From: DATCYZ01 sp036526195
GTDB taxonomy: Bacteria; Pseudomonadota; Gammaproteobacteria; Burkholderiales; SG8-39
Assembly: GCA_036526195.1 (NCBI GenBank)
Contig: DATCYZ010000044.1
Coordinates: 1 to 13,479 of the forward strand
Direction of reading: 5' to 3'
DNA length: 13,479 nucleotides
Position numbers and translations under genes: made by a program. Position 1 is the first letter of the stretch. Each line of letters opens with the position of its first letter. This document shows positions 6,736-13,479 of the stretch, one piece after another. The notes beneath the pieces were generated by a model. That model had not been told where the DNA came from, ran no database searches, and saw only the letters and a list, made by a program, of their open reading frames with translations.

Positions 6736-8643
6736 ATGAGCCGCGCGTTCCACGACGAAAACGGCCCGATCCTGAACCCGAGCGCGAACCCGGCGCTCGA
6801 GGACCTGCTCGCCAGCCCCGGCCGGCGCACCATGCTGAAGGCGGGCTTCGCCAGCCTCGCCGGCCTGCTCGGCGTGCCGGGCTGCGCCGCGCTCACCGCG
6901 GGCCCGCTGATGGGCTTTCGTCCGGTCCCGGTCGCCGACGACGACGCGCTGCACGTGCCGCAGGGCTACGACGCGCAGGTGCTGGTGGCCTGGGGCGATC
7001 CGATCGGCATCCCGGGGGCGGCGCCGGCATTCCGCTTCGATGCCTCGAACACGGCGGACGAGCAAGCGGTGCAATCGGGCACCCACCACGACGGCATGCA
7101 TTACTTCCCGCTGCCCCTCGGCTCGCAGAGCTCCACGCACGGCCTGCTGGTGATGAACCACGAGTACCCGGACCACAGGACGATGTTTCCGGACGGCCGC
7201 GAGAACTGGTCACTCGCGAAAGTCCGCAAGTCCCAAGCCGCGCTCGGCTGCTCGGTGCAGGAAATCCGTCTGGAGGGCGGGCGCTGGCAGATGGTGCGGC
7301 CCTCGAGGTTCGCGCGCCGCGTGCACGCCAACACCGAGATGCGCATCGGCGGCCCGGCCGCCGGGCATCCGTTGATGCGCACCGCGAAGAGCCCGGAGGG
7401 CACGCGCGCCTTCGGCACCTTCAACAACTGCGCCAACGGGTGGACGCCCTGGGGCACCTACCTCACCTGCGAGGAGAACTTCAGCTTCCACTTCAAGCCG
7501 CCCGCGGACCCGAACAGGATGGAGGAGCGCTACGAGCTCACGCCCAAGGTGCGCTTCTCGTTCAACTGGGGCGAGGTCGACCCGCGCTTCGACGTCGCGA
7601 AGAGCCGCAACGAGCCCAACCACCAGGGCTGGGTGGTGGAGATCGACCCCTACGATCCGCAGGCGATGCCGGTCAAGCGCACCGCGCTCGGGCGCATGTC
7701 GCACGAATGCGCAATTCCCGCGCTCTGCAAGGACGGGCGCGTGGCCTTCTACACCGACGACGACCGCACCTTCGAGTATGTGTACAAGTTCGTCACCGCG
7801 AAGGCGTGGAACCCGTCGGACCGCGCCGCCAACCGCGACCTGCTGGACGAGGGCACGCTGTACGTCGCGCGCTTCAACGCCGACGGCAGCGGCGAATGGA
7901 TCGAACTGGTGCACGGCAGGAACGGCCTCACCGCCGCGAACGGCTTCGACTCGCAGGGCGCCGTGGTGATGTTCGCGCGCGCCGCGGGCGACCGCGTCGG
8001 CGCGACGAAGATGGACCGCCCGGAATGGATCGCCGTCCACCCACAGACGAAGGACGTCTACTGCGCGCTGACCAACAACGGGGCGCGCGGCGCCAAGGGC
8101 CAGGAAGGCGCGACGCCCGCAAACCCGCGCGCGCCGAACCGCTTCGGCCACATCGTGCGCTGGTCGGAAGCCGGCGGCGACCACGCCGCGACGCGCTTTC
8201 GCTGGGAAACCTTCGTGCTCGCGGGCGACCCGAAGCACGCCGACCCGAAGCTGCGCGGCGACATCAAGGGCGACCTGTTCGCCTCGCCCGACGGGCTGAT
8301 GATCGACGACCGCGGTGCGCTCTGGGTGCAGACCGACATGTCGCCCTCGGCGCTGCTGAAGGGCGACCATGCGGTCTACGGCAACAACCAGATGCTGGTG
8401 ATGGACCCGGTGACGCGCGAGTCGAAGCGCTTCCTCACCGGGCCGCGCGGCTGCGAGGTCACCGGCGCGTGCATGACGCCGGACGGGCGGACCCTCTTCG
8501 TCAACATGCAGCATCCGGGCGAACCGACGAGCACGGAGAACCCGCGCGTCAATTCCAACTGGCCCGACTACCACGTCGACGGCCGGCCGCGCTCGGGCAC
8601 CGTGGCGATCCGCCGCGCGGACGGCGGCATCGTCGGCACCTGA
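6736..8643 (+). CDS. PhoX-like alkaline phosphatase, Tat-exported (DUF839 family)
   Basis: This 635-residue protein belongs to the PhoX family, whose characterised members are Ca/Fe-dependent phosphatases that release phosphate from organic phosphomonoesters outside the cytoplasm. A twin-arginine signal follows a short hydrophilic lead: GRRTMLKAGF at 29-38, then the hydrophobic stretch ASLAGLLGVPGC. Cys50 could be a lipid-attachment site but the lipobox is poor. Family hallmarks follow: NHEYPD at 141-146, FNNCANGWTPWGTYLTCEEN at 229-248 and MSHECA further on. Cys245 in CEEN fits the cysteine that binds iron in characterised PhoX. GAGG lies 7 bases before ATG. TAGCAT at 6700-6705 is a possible -10 box without a matching -35. 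No PHO box was seen in the 75 bp upstream. Many family members are uncharacterised, so the phosphatase activity is an inference from the family. Confidence 0.88.
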   Translation: MSRAFHDENGPILNPSANPALEDLLASPGRRTMLKAGFASLAGLLGVPGCAALTAGPLMGFRPVPVADDDALHVPQGYDAQVLVAWGDPIGIPGAAPAFRFDASNTADEQAVQSGTHHDGMHYFPLPLGSQSSTHGLLVMNHEYPDHRTMFPDGRENWSLAKVRKSQAALGCSVQEIRLEGGRWQMVRPSRFARRVHANTEMRIGGPAAGHPLMRTAKSPEGTRAFGTFNNCANGWTPWGTYLTCEENFSFHFKPPADPNRMEERYELTPKVRFSFNWGEVDPRFDVAKSRNEPNHQGWVVEIDPYDPQAMPVKRTALGRMSHECAIPALCKDGRVAFYTDDDRTFEYVYKFVTAKAWNPSDRAANRDLLDEGTLYVARFNADGSGEWIELVHGRNGLTAANGFDSQGAVVMFARAAGDRVGATKMDRPEWIAVHPQTKDVYCALTNNGARGAKGQEGATPANPRAPNRFGHIVRWSEAGGDHAATRFRWETFVLAGDPKHADPKLRGDIKGDLFASPDGLMIDDRGALWVQTDMSPSALLKGDHAVYGNNQMLVMDPVTRESKRFLTGPRGCEVTGACMTPDGRTLFVNMQHPGEPTSTENPRVNSNWPDYHVDGRPRSGTVAIRRADGGIVGT

Positions 8644-8646
8644 GCC

Positions 8647-8674
8647 GGCGCCGCCCGCTCAGGGCAGCGGCGCC
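8647..8674. terminator. GC-rich hairpin between convergent genes
   Basis: GGCGCCGC (8647-8654) pairs perfectly with GCGGCGCC (8667-8674) around a 12-base loop. It sits where the PhoX-like gene (stop at 8641-8643) meets the leftward AcpH gene (stop at 8659-8661) and overlaps the last codons of AcpH. There is no T-run on either side, so if it terminates transcription it does so weakly or with help from a factor. Confidence 0.35.
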
Positions 8675-9240
8675 TGCGCAGCGAAGCGGCGCACCTCCGG
8701 GTAAAACGCGGCGAAGTCCGACTCGAAGCCGGCGTAGTCGCGCCGCAGGTCGACATCGGCGCCGATCAGCCCGTTGCCGCGCCGCAGGCGCCGGCCGATG
8801 CCCTCGAGCGCGCGGCCGATGTTGTCCACCTCGGCGTAGGACCCGAACCAGTCGCGCGCCGCCATGCGCGGCGCGATGTATTGCAGTCGTTCGGGCAGCT
8901 CGGCGTGCCGCCGCGCGAGCAGCGCGTAGATGCGCGCGGAGAACGCGGCGAGCGGTTCATCGTGGAGCTCGTTCCAGCGGCGCGCGAGGAAATGGTCGTA
9001 GTACAGGTCGATCATGATGCCGGCGTAGCGCCGGTGCCCCGGGCCGACGCGCGCGCGCGAGGCAACGACGCACGGGTGCGCGTCGGTGAAGCTGTCGATG
9101 CGCCGGTGCAGGACGATGGCCTCGCCCACCGGCCCCGGGTAACGGCCGCCGAGCGGTCCCTTGACGAAGTCGCCCAGCAGGCTGCCGAGGCGCGCGTCGT
9201 CATCGGCCGGCGAGAGCGCGAGGTGGGCGAGGAAATTCAC
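8659..9240 (-). CDS. acpH: Acyl-carrier-protein phosphodiesterase (AcpH/DUF479 family)
   Basis: This 193-residue protein matches the AcpH family, which removes the 4'-phosphopantetheine group from holo-ACP, giving apo-ACP; E. coli AcpH is also 193 residues. It begins MNFLAHLALSP, has GSLLGDFVKG at 19-28, HRRIDSFTDAHP at 45-56 (His and Asp residues likely bind the metal), and YAGIMIDLYYDHFLARRW at 72-89. The start codon is GTG (9238-9240), fixed by the strict family N-terminus. No Shine-Dalgarno is visible, and the gene starts 13 bases after the stop of the acyl-CoA synthetase, so translation may depend on ribosomes finishing that gene. The 3' end runs into a hairpin shared with the convergent PhoX-like gene. 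Confidence 0.9.
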   Translation of the reverse strand: MNFLAHLALSPADDDARLGSLLGDFVKGPLGGRYPGPVGEAIVLHRRIDSFTDAHPCVVASRARVGPGHRRYAGIMIDLYYDHFLARRWNELHDEPLAAFSARIYALLARRHAELPERLQYIAPRMAARDWFGSYAEVDNIGRALEGIGRRLRRGNGLIGADVDLRRDYAGFESDFAAFYPEVRRFAAQAPLP

Positions 9241-9253
9241 GCCGCGCCGGGGT

Positions 9254-10825
9254 TCAGTTCACGCCCCGCTCGCGCCCGGCCCAGTAGGGTTCGCGCAGCA
9301 CGCGCTTGAGGATCTTGCCGGTGGGGTTGCGCGGGATCGCGTCCATGAAGTCCACCGAGCGCGGGCACTTGTAGTGGGCGATCTTCGCGCGCATGAACTC
9401 GATAATGTCCGCCTCGCTCGCCCGCGCGCCGGGCTTGAGCACCACGCAGGCCTTCACCGCCTCGCCCCATTGCTCATCCGGCACGCCGATCACCGCACCG
9501 TCGGCAATCGCCGGGTGCTGCATCAGCGCATTCTCGACCTCGGCCGGGTAGATGTTCTCGCCGCCCGAGACGATCATGTCCTTGATGCGGTCGTGCATGT
9601 AGAGGTAGCCCTCGCGCAGGTAACCGGCATCACCCGAGCGGAACCAGCCCATGCCGTCGGGCGCGCGCGCGACGAACGCGGCCTCGGTGGCCTGCGGGTT
9701 CGCCCAGTAGCCGCGCATGTTCTGCGCGCTGCGGATCCACACCTCGCCGACGCCGCCTTCCGGCGCGTCCGCGCCCGTGGCCGGGTCGACGACGCGGATC
9801 TCCACCCCCTCGATCGGCTTGCCCGCAGAGCGCAGCAGGTGCTTGCGCGGCCCCTCCGGGTCGTGGTCCTCGGGCGCGAGCCGGGTGATCGCGCCGGTGG
9901 TCTCCGTGAGGCCGTAGACCTGCATGAAGGCGCAGCCGAAGGTCTTCATCGCCTCGATGAGCACGCGCTCGGAGATCGGCGAGGCGCCGTAGGAGATGCC
10001 GCGCAACGTCGCATAGTCGAATTTCTCCACGCCCGGCACCTGCAGCAGGAACTGGATCATCGCCGGCACCAGGAAGGCGTGCGTCACGCCGTGCTCCGCG
10101 ATCGCCGCGAGCACCTTCGGCGGGTCGAAGTCCGGATACAGCACGCTCGGCCCGGCGCGCGAGGCGGTGAGCAGCGCCACGCCGACGCCGGCGATATGGT
10201 AGGTGGGCAGCACGTTCAGCATCACATCGCCCGGGCCGCGGTACTGGATCGCCTCGGGCACCGCGTCCACCATGCCCGCGGCGAGGTTGCGGTGCGTCAG
10301 TTCCACGCCCTTGGGCAGGCCGGTGGTGCCGGAGGAATACAGTTGCAGCGCGGTGTCGTCGAGTGCCGGGGCGCGCCCGGTCTCGCGCGCCTCGAACTTC
10401 TCGCGCCAGGCCGGAAAGGCTTCCATGCCCGCGGGGGCCTCGTCGGTGGCCAGCGTCAGGCGCACCGTCGGCGCGGACACCTCGCGCCATACCGGCAGGA
10501 AGGCGGCGTCGACCATCATCAGGCGTGCCTGGCCGTTGTTGACGATGTACTCGATCTCCGGCGCCGCGAGCCGCCAGTTGACCGGCATGCACACCGCGCC
10601 CGCCTTGTTCGCCCCGAGTACCAGCGCCACGCATTCGGCGGTGTGCTTGGTGAGGCAGGCGACGCGCTCGCCGGGCTTCACGCCGAGCGCCATCAGGCCC
10701 TGCGCGACGCGGTTGGCGGCGGCATCGAGCTCCGCGAAGGTCCAGCTGCGCGCCGGAGACCAGTACACCTGCTCCGCGGCGCGCTCCCGCGCATGGCGCC
10801 GCACCGCCTCGAGAACCGTATCCAT
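9254..10825 (-). CDS. AMP-forming acyl-CoA synthetase (fatty-acid/aromatic-acid:CoA ligase)
   Basis: This 523-residue ANL-family enzyme activates a carboxylic acid with ATP to an acyl-adenylate and then to the CoA thioester in the cytoplasm. All core motifs are present: P-loop YSSGTTGLPKG at 163-173, YGLTETTG at 304-311, SGDAGYL at 397-403, the hinge motif HDRIKDMIVSGGENIYPAEVE at 411-431 with Arg413, and the C-terminal catalytic Lys504 in PTGKILKR. The start at 10825 is supported by GGGAGG 7 bases upstream; an in-frame ATG at 10849 has no such site. The class includes medium- and long-chain fatty-acid, malonyl-type and aromatic-acid ligases, and the substrate cannot be chosen here. It probably forms an operon with acpH and is divergent from the amidohydrolase. 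Its leader nearly matches that of alanine dehydrogenase. Confidence 0.94.
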   Translation of the reverse strand: MDTVLEAVRRHARERAAEQVYWSPARSWTFAELDAAANRVAQGLMALGVKPGERVACLTKHTAECVALVLGANKAGAVCMPVNWRLAAPEIEYIVNNGQARLMMVDAAFLPVWREVSAPTVRLTLATDEAPAGMEAFPAWREKFEARETGRAPALDDTALQLYSSGTTGLPKGVELTHRNLAAGMVDAVPEAIQYRGPGDVMLNVLPTYHIAGVGVALLTASRAGPSVLYPDFDPPKVLAAIAEHGVTHAFLVPAMIQFLLQVPGVEKFDYATLRGISYGASPISERVLIEAMKTFGCAFMQVYGLTETTGAITRLAPEDHDPEGPRKHLLRSAGKPIEGVEIRVVDPATGADAPEGGVGEVWIRSAQNMRGYWANPQATEAAFVARAPDGMGWFRSGDAGYLREGYLYMHDRIKDMIVSGGENIYPAEVENALMQHPAIADGAVIGVPDEQWGEAVKACVVLKPGARASEADIIEFMRAKIAHYKCPRSVDFMDAIPRNPTGKILKRVLREPYWAGRERGVN

Positions 10826-10961
10826 CGCACTGCCTCCCGTCCCCGGCAAGCGTACCGCATCCGGGCCGGCGCGCGCAGCGAACCGCCCCCTATGCGCGGC
10901 GCGGCGCGCCTCCTAGACTGGACGGGTCGCATCCCGCCCCTCGCAGACGGAGTCCCGATTC
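10826..10961. promoter_or_regulatory. Divergent intergenic region, acyl-CoA synthetase and amidohydrolase
   Basis: These 136 bp must carry the start signals of both divergent genes. TAGACT (10914-10919) is a possible rightward -10 box, 42 bases before the amidohydrolase ATG, but no matching -35 box is seen. GGAG about 9 bases before the ATG is the rightward ribosome binding site; GGGAGG on the minus strand serves the synthetase. No palindrome like the one at 174-191 occurs here. Confidence 0.3.
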
Positions 10962-12602
10962 ATGACCACGATCTACCGCGCCCGCCGCATCCTGACGATG
11001 AACCCCGCCCGTCCCGAGGCCACCCACGTCGCGGTGCGCGACGGCCGCATCCTCGGCGCCGGATCGCTCGAGGAACTCGCCGGCTGGGGCACGCATACGC
11101 TGGACGAGCGCTTTGCCGACAAGGTGCTGATGCCCGGCCTGGTGGAAGGCCACAGCCACCTGATGGAAGGCACCTTCTGGCGCTTCGTCTACGTCGGCTG
11201 GTTCGACCGCAACGATCCCGGCGGCAAGCGCTGGAGCGGCCTGAAGTCGATCGACGCGGTGATCGAGCGCCTGCGCGAGGCGCAGGCCGCGCTCGCCGAC
11301 CCGGCGGCGCCGCTCTCGGGCTGGTCGCTCGACCCGATCTACTACGCCGATTCGCGGCGCGTGAGCCGCGCCGACCTCGACCGCGTCTCGGCGACGCGGC
11401 CGATCGGCGTGCTGCACGCGAGCGGGCACATCCTGAACGTCAACACGAAGGCGCTGGAGCTCGCCGGCCTGCTGCGCAAGGGCGTCGACCATCCGGGCAT
11501 TCCGCTCGGCGCCGACGGCCTGCCCACGGGCGAATTGAAGGGCCCGGAGCCGATGACGCTCGCCGGGGTGCACGTCGGCTTCGATCGAGACCTGCTGGCG
11601 GCGGACGAGCGCGGCGTGCGCGACTTCGCCCGCCTTGCGGTGCGCGTCGGGGTGACCACGGCGGCGGACCTCGCCAACCTGATGCCGCCCGACGGCGTCG
11701 AGATGATGCGGCGCGTCTCGCTCGAGCCGGGCTACCCCTTGCGCATCGTGTCGCTCCTGCGCATGCAGAAGCTGACCGGCAAGGCGCTCATCGACCGCGC
11801 GCTGGAACTGCGCCCCCTGAGCACCGAGCGGCTGCGCCTCGGCATCGTCAAGGTGGTGGCCGACGGCTCGATCCAGGGCTTCTCGGCGCGGTTGCGCTGG
11901 CCCGGCTACTACAACGGCGCACCGAACGGGCTCTGGTACAACACCCCGGAGCACCTGCGCGAGGTGTACCGCATCGCGCTCGAGCACGGCGTGCAGATCC
12001 ACACCCATACCAACGGCGACGAGGCGACCGAACTGGTGCTCGAGTGCGTCGAGGCGGCGCTGCGCGCCCATCCCTCGCCGGACCACCGCTTCACGCTGCA
12101 GCACTGCCAGCTGGCTGACGCCGCGCAGTTCCGGCGCATGAAGGCGCTCGGCCTGTGCGTGAACCTGTTCCCGAACCACCACGTCTACTGGGGCGACCAG
12201 CACTACGCCATGACCGTGGGCCCGGAGCGCGCCGAGCGCATGAACGCCTGCGCCACCGCGCTCGCCACCGGCGTGCCGCTGGCGATCCACTCGGACGCGC
12301 CGGTGACGCCGCTCGGGCCGCTGTTTACCGCCTGGTGCGCGGTGAACCGGCGCAGCGCGAGCGGCCGGCTGCTCGGCGGCCACGAGCGCATCTCGGTGGC
12401 CGACGCGCTGCGCACCATCACTCTCGGCGCGGCGTACACGCTGAAGCTCGACGGCGAGCTCGGCTCGATCGAATGCGGCAAGCAGGCCGATTTCGCGGTG
12501 CTGGAGGACGATCCGCTGGAGATCGGCGCCGAGCAGCTGAAGGACGTGCGCGTCTGGGGCACGGTGCAGGGCGGGCGGGTGTTTCCCGCGGCGCAGGCCT
12601 GA
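10962..12602 (+). CDS. Metal-dependent amidohydrolase (YtcJ/NfdA-like)
   Basis: This 546-residue TIM-barrel amidohydrolase belongs to the group that includes YtcJ and N-substituted formamide deformylase; it likely hydrolyses a C-N bond in the cytoplasm (no signal peptide seen). Metal and catalytic candidates are in order: His64 and His66 in GHSHL, Lys297 in VKVVADGS, His347 and His349 in QIHTHTNGDEA, His381 in LQHCQL, and Asp445 in HSDAPVTP. N- and C-terminal strands give the usual flanking beta domain, with GSIECGKQADFAVLEDDP near the end. The 64-66 motif is HSH rather than the common HxH with Thr or Val between. The start at 10962 has GGAG about 9 bases upstream. A COG0523 GTPase begins 7 bases after the stop, suggesting one transcript and perhaps metal delivery to this enzyme. 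The substrate is unknown. Confidence 0.9.
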   Translation: MTTIYRARRILTMNPARPEATHVAVRDGRILGAGSLEELAGWGTHTLDERFADKVLMPGLVEGHSHLMEGTFWRFVYVGWFDRNDPGGKRWSGLKSIDAVIERLREAQAALADPAAPLSGWSLDPIYYADSRRVSRADLDRVSATRPIGVLHASGHILNVNTKALELAGLLRKGVDHPGIPLGADGLPTGELKGPEPMTLAGVHVGFDRDLLAADERGVRDFARLAVRVGVTTAADLANLMPPDGVEMMRRVSLEPGYPLRIVSLLRMQKLTGKALIDRALELRPLSTERLRLGIVKVVADGSIQGFSARLRWPGYYNGAPNGLWYNTPEHLREVYRIALEHGVQIHTHTNGDEATELVLECVEAALRAHPSPDHRFTLQHCQLADAAQFRRMKALGLCVNLFPNHHVYWGDQHYAMTVGPERAERMNACATALATGVPLAIHSDAPVTPLGPLFTAWCAVNRRSASGRLLGGHERISVADALRTITLGAAYTLKLDGELGSIECGKQADFAVLEDDPLEIGAEQLKDVRVWGTVQGGRVFPAAQA

Positions 12603-12609
12603 GCCGCCG

Positions 12610-13479
12610 ATGCAAGGCCAGGCGCCGACCCTGCCGCTCACAGTGCTCGGCGGTTACCTCGGCGCCGGCAAGACCACGCTGGTCAACCACCTGCTGAGAA
12701 ACGCCGGCGGCCGGCGCCTCGCGGTGCTGGTGAACGACTTCGGCGCGTTGTCGATCGACGAAACGCTGATCGAGTCGCGCGAAGGCAACCTGCTGTCGAT
12801 CGCGGGGGGGTGCGTGTGCTGCAGCTTCGGCAGCGACTTCATGGCCGGGCTGATGCAGATGGCGGCGCTCGATCCCGCGCCGGACCACCTGCTGGTGGAG
12901 ACCAGCGGCGTCGCCCTGCCCGGCGCGGTGGCGCGCTCGGCCGCGCTGCTGCAGGCGATCCGCGTCGATGCCGTGGTGGTGCTGGTCGATGCCGAGACCG
13001 TGCGCGCGCGCGCCGCCGACCGCTACCTCGGCGACACCGTGACGCGGCAACTGGCCGAGGCCGACCTGGTGCTCGTGAACAAGGTCGACCTCGTCGATGC
13101 CGCGGCGCGCCCGGCGCTGAAGGACTGGCTCGCCGCGCGCGCGCCGCGCGCCGGCCTGCTCGAGTGCGAGCGCGGCAGGGTCGCGGCGGACGTGCTCCTC
13201 GGGCTGCAACGCGGCGCCGCGCGCGCCACCGGCGCCCTGTCCGGCGGGGCGATGCGCGCGCCCGAGGACGCCGCCGCGCGCTACGCAAGCGCGCACTTCG
13301 AACTCGACGGCCGGGTCGACGCGCAGGCGCTCGCCGCCCGGCTCGCCGCGCCCGCGCTCGGCCTGCTGCGCGCCAAGGGCATCGTGCGCGACGCCGACGG
13401 CCGCCTCGTCGTGCTGCAGCTGGTGGGGGCACGCGTTGCGCTCGACGCGGCACCAGTGGGTGCGCGCCCGGGCCCCCTC
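12610..13479 (+). CDS. COG0523/CobW-family G3E GTPase, cut by window edge
   Basis: The reading frame is open from ATG at 12610 to the last base, giving 290 residues with no stop. The G3E family includes metallochaperones and metal-insertion GTPases such as CobW, YjiA and ZigA. The Walker A loop GGYLGAGKTT is at 14-23, VNDFG at 41-45, the metal-binding GGCVCC at 66-71 (Cys68, Cys70, Cys71), ETSG at 97-100, and the guanine-specificity motif NKVD at 157-160. A C-terminal domain of the CobW_C kind seems to be under way (HFELDGRVD, then LVVLQLVGARV), so little is probably missing given usual lengths above 300. No histidine-rich metal tail is seen in the part present. It starts 7 bases after the amidohydrolase stop without a Shine-Dalgarno, so translational coupling is likely. 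Which metal it handles cannot be told. Confidence 0.93.
   Translation, partial: MQGQAPTLPLTVLGGYLGAGKTTLVNHLLRNAGGRRLAVLVNDFGALSIDETLIESREGNLLSIAGGCVCCSFGSDFMAGLMQMAALDPAPDHLLVETSGVALPGAVARSAALLQAIRVDAVVVLVDAETVRARAADRYLGDTVTRQLAEADLVLVNKVDLVDAAARPALKDWLAARAPRAGLLECERGRVAADVLLGLQRGAARATGALSGGAMRAPEDAAARYASAHFELDGRVDAQALAARLAAPALGLLRAKGIVRDADGRLVVLQLVGARVALDAAPVGARPGPL

Noticed and set aside
9139..9624. Further GTAAC half-sites at 9139-9143 and 9620-9624
   Set aside because: Both lie inside coding sequence and lack the second arm and the TATA centre of the palindromes.
1004..12641. Very long open frames opposite the assigned genes, for example 1004-3427, 3108-6554, 6657-9017 and 9161-12118 on plus, and 10890-12641, 7210-8574 and 4423-5748 on minus
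   Set aside because: They are rich in Arg, His, Ala and Gly, show no family motif, cross several gene boundaries, and lie antisense or out of frame to genes with complete catalytic motifs. High GC content removes stop codons and makes such shadows long.
1..13479. RNA genes, CRISPR arrays, insertion sequences, phage or defence genes
   Set aside because: No tRNA-like cloverleaf, regularly spaced repeats, transposase, integrase or nuclease motif was noticed on either strand while reading the window.

Overview
The window is a very GC-rich stretch of bacterial chromosome, strongly GC-biased at third codon positions, with long open shadow frames on the opposite strand. It carries ten confidently assigned or described genes and one gene cut off by the right edge. 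The gene set fits a high-GC Pseudomonadota, most likely a gamma- or betaproteobacterium: an AcpH-type acyl-carrier-protein phosphodiesterase, a Tat-exported PhoX-like protein, a CaiB/BaiF CoA-transferase, an acyl-CoA synthetase and a COG0523 GTPase. The genus cannot be told from the sequence alone. I see no tRNA, rRNA, CRISPR array, insertion sequence, phage or plasmid gene.

Layout. Bases 1-215 hold no recognisable gene but are dense in structure: two overlapping inverted repeats that cannot form together, and an operator-like palindrome over a candidate leftward promoter. Bases 216-4406 are four leftward genes with gaps of 24-41 bp, in transcription order: secreted glycerophosphodiester phosphodiesterase, alanine dehydrogenase, CaiB/BaiF CoA-transferase and SDR oxidoreductase. 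They look like one operon. A divergent amidase-signature hydrolase (4462-5868) shares a 55-bp intergenic region with it, which contains a degenerate PHO-box-like direct repeat. A near-identical second copy of the palindrome lies at 5903-5920, so the two copies bracket this five-gene block. Next come an unrecognised three-helix membrane protein (5968-6660) and a PhoX-like phosphatase (6736-8643), both rightward.

The PhoX-like gene converges on a leftward pair, an AMP-forming acyl-CoA synthetase (9254-10825) followed closely by AcpH (8659-9240). Across a 136-bp divergent region, an amidohydrolase of the YtcJ/NfdA-like group (10962-12602) is followed after 7 bp by a COG0523/CobW-type GTPase (12610 to the edge).

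How the genes may work together. CoA-transferase, SDR and acyl-CoA synthetase are typical of acid degradation through CoA thioesters, with no visible clue to the substrate. Alanine dehydrogenase and the two amide-bond hydrolases point to nitrogen handling. The GDPD and PhoX-like proteins are both predicted to act outside the cytoplasm on phosphoesters. Most genes are ordinary families. I did not find a convincing new multi-gene system; the most interesting signals are the paired palindromes, the alternative hairpins at the left edge, and the GTPase coupled to a metal-dependent hydrolase.
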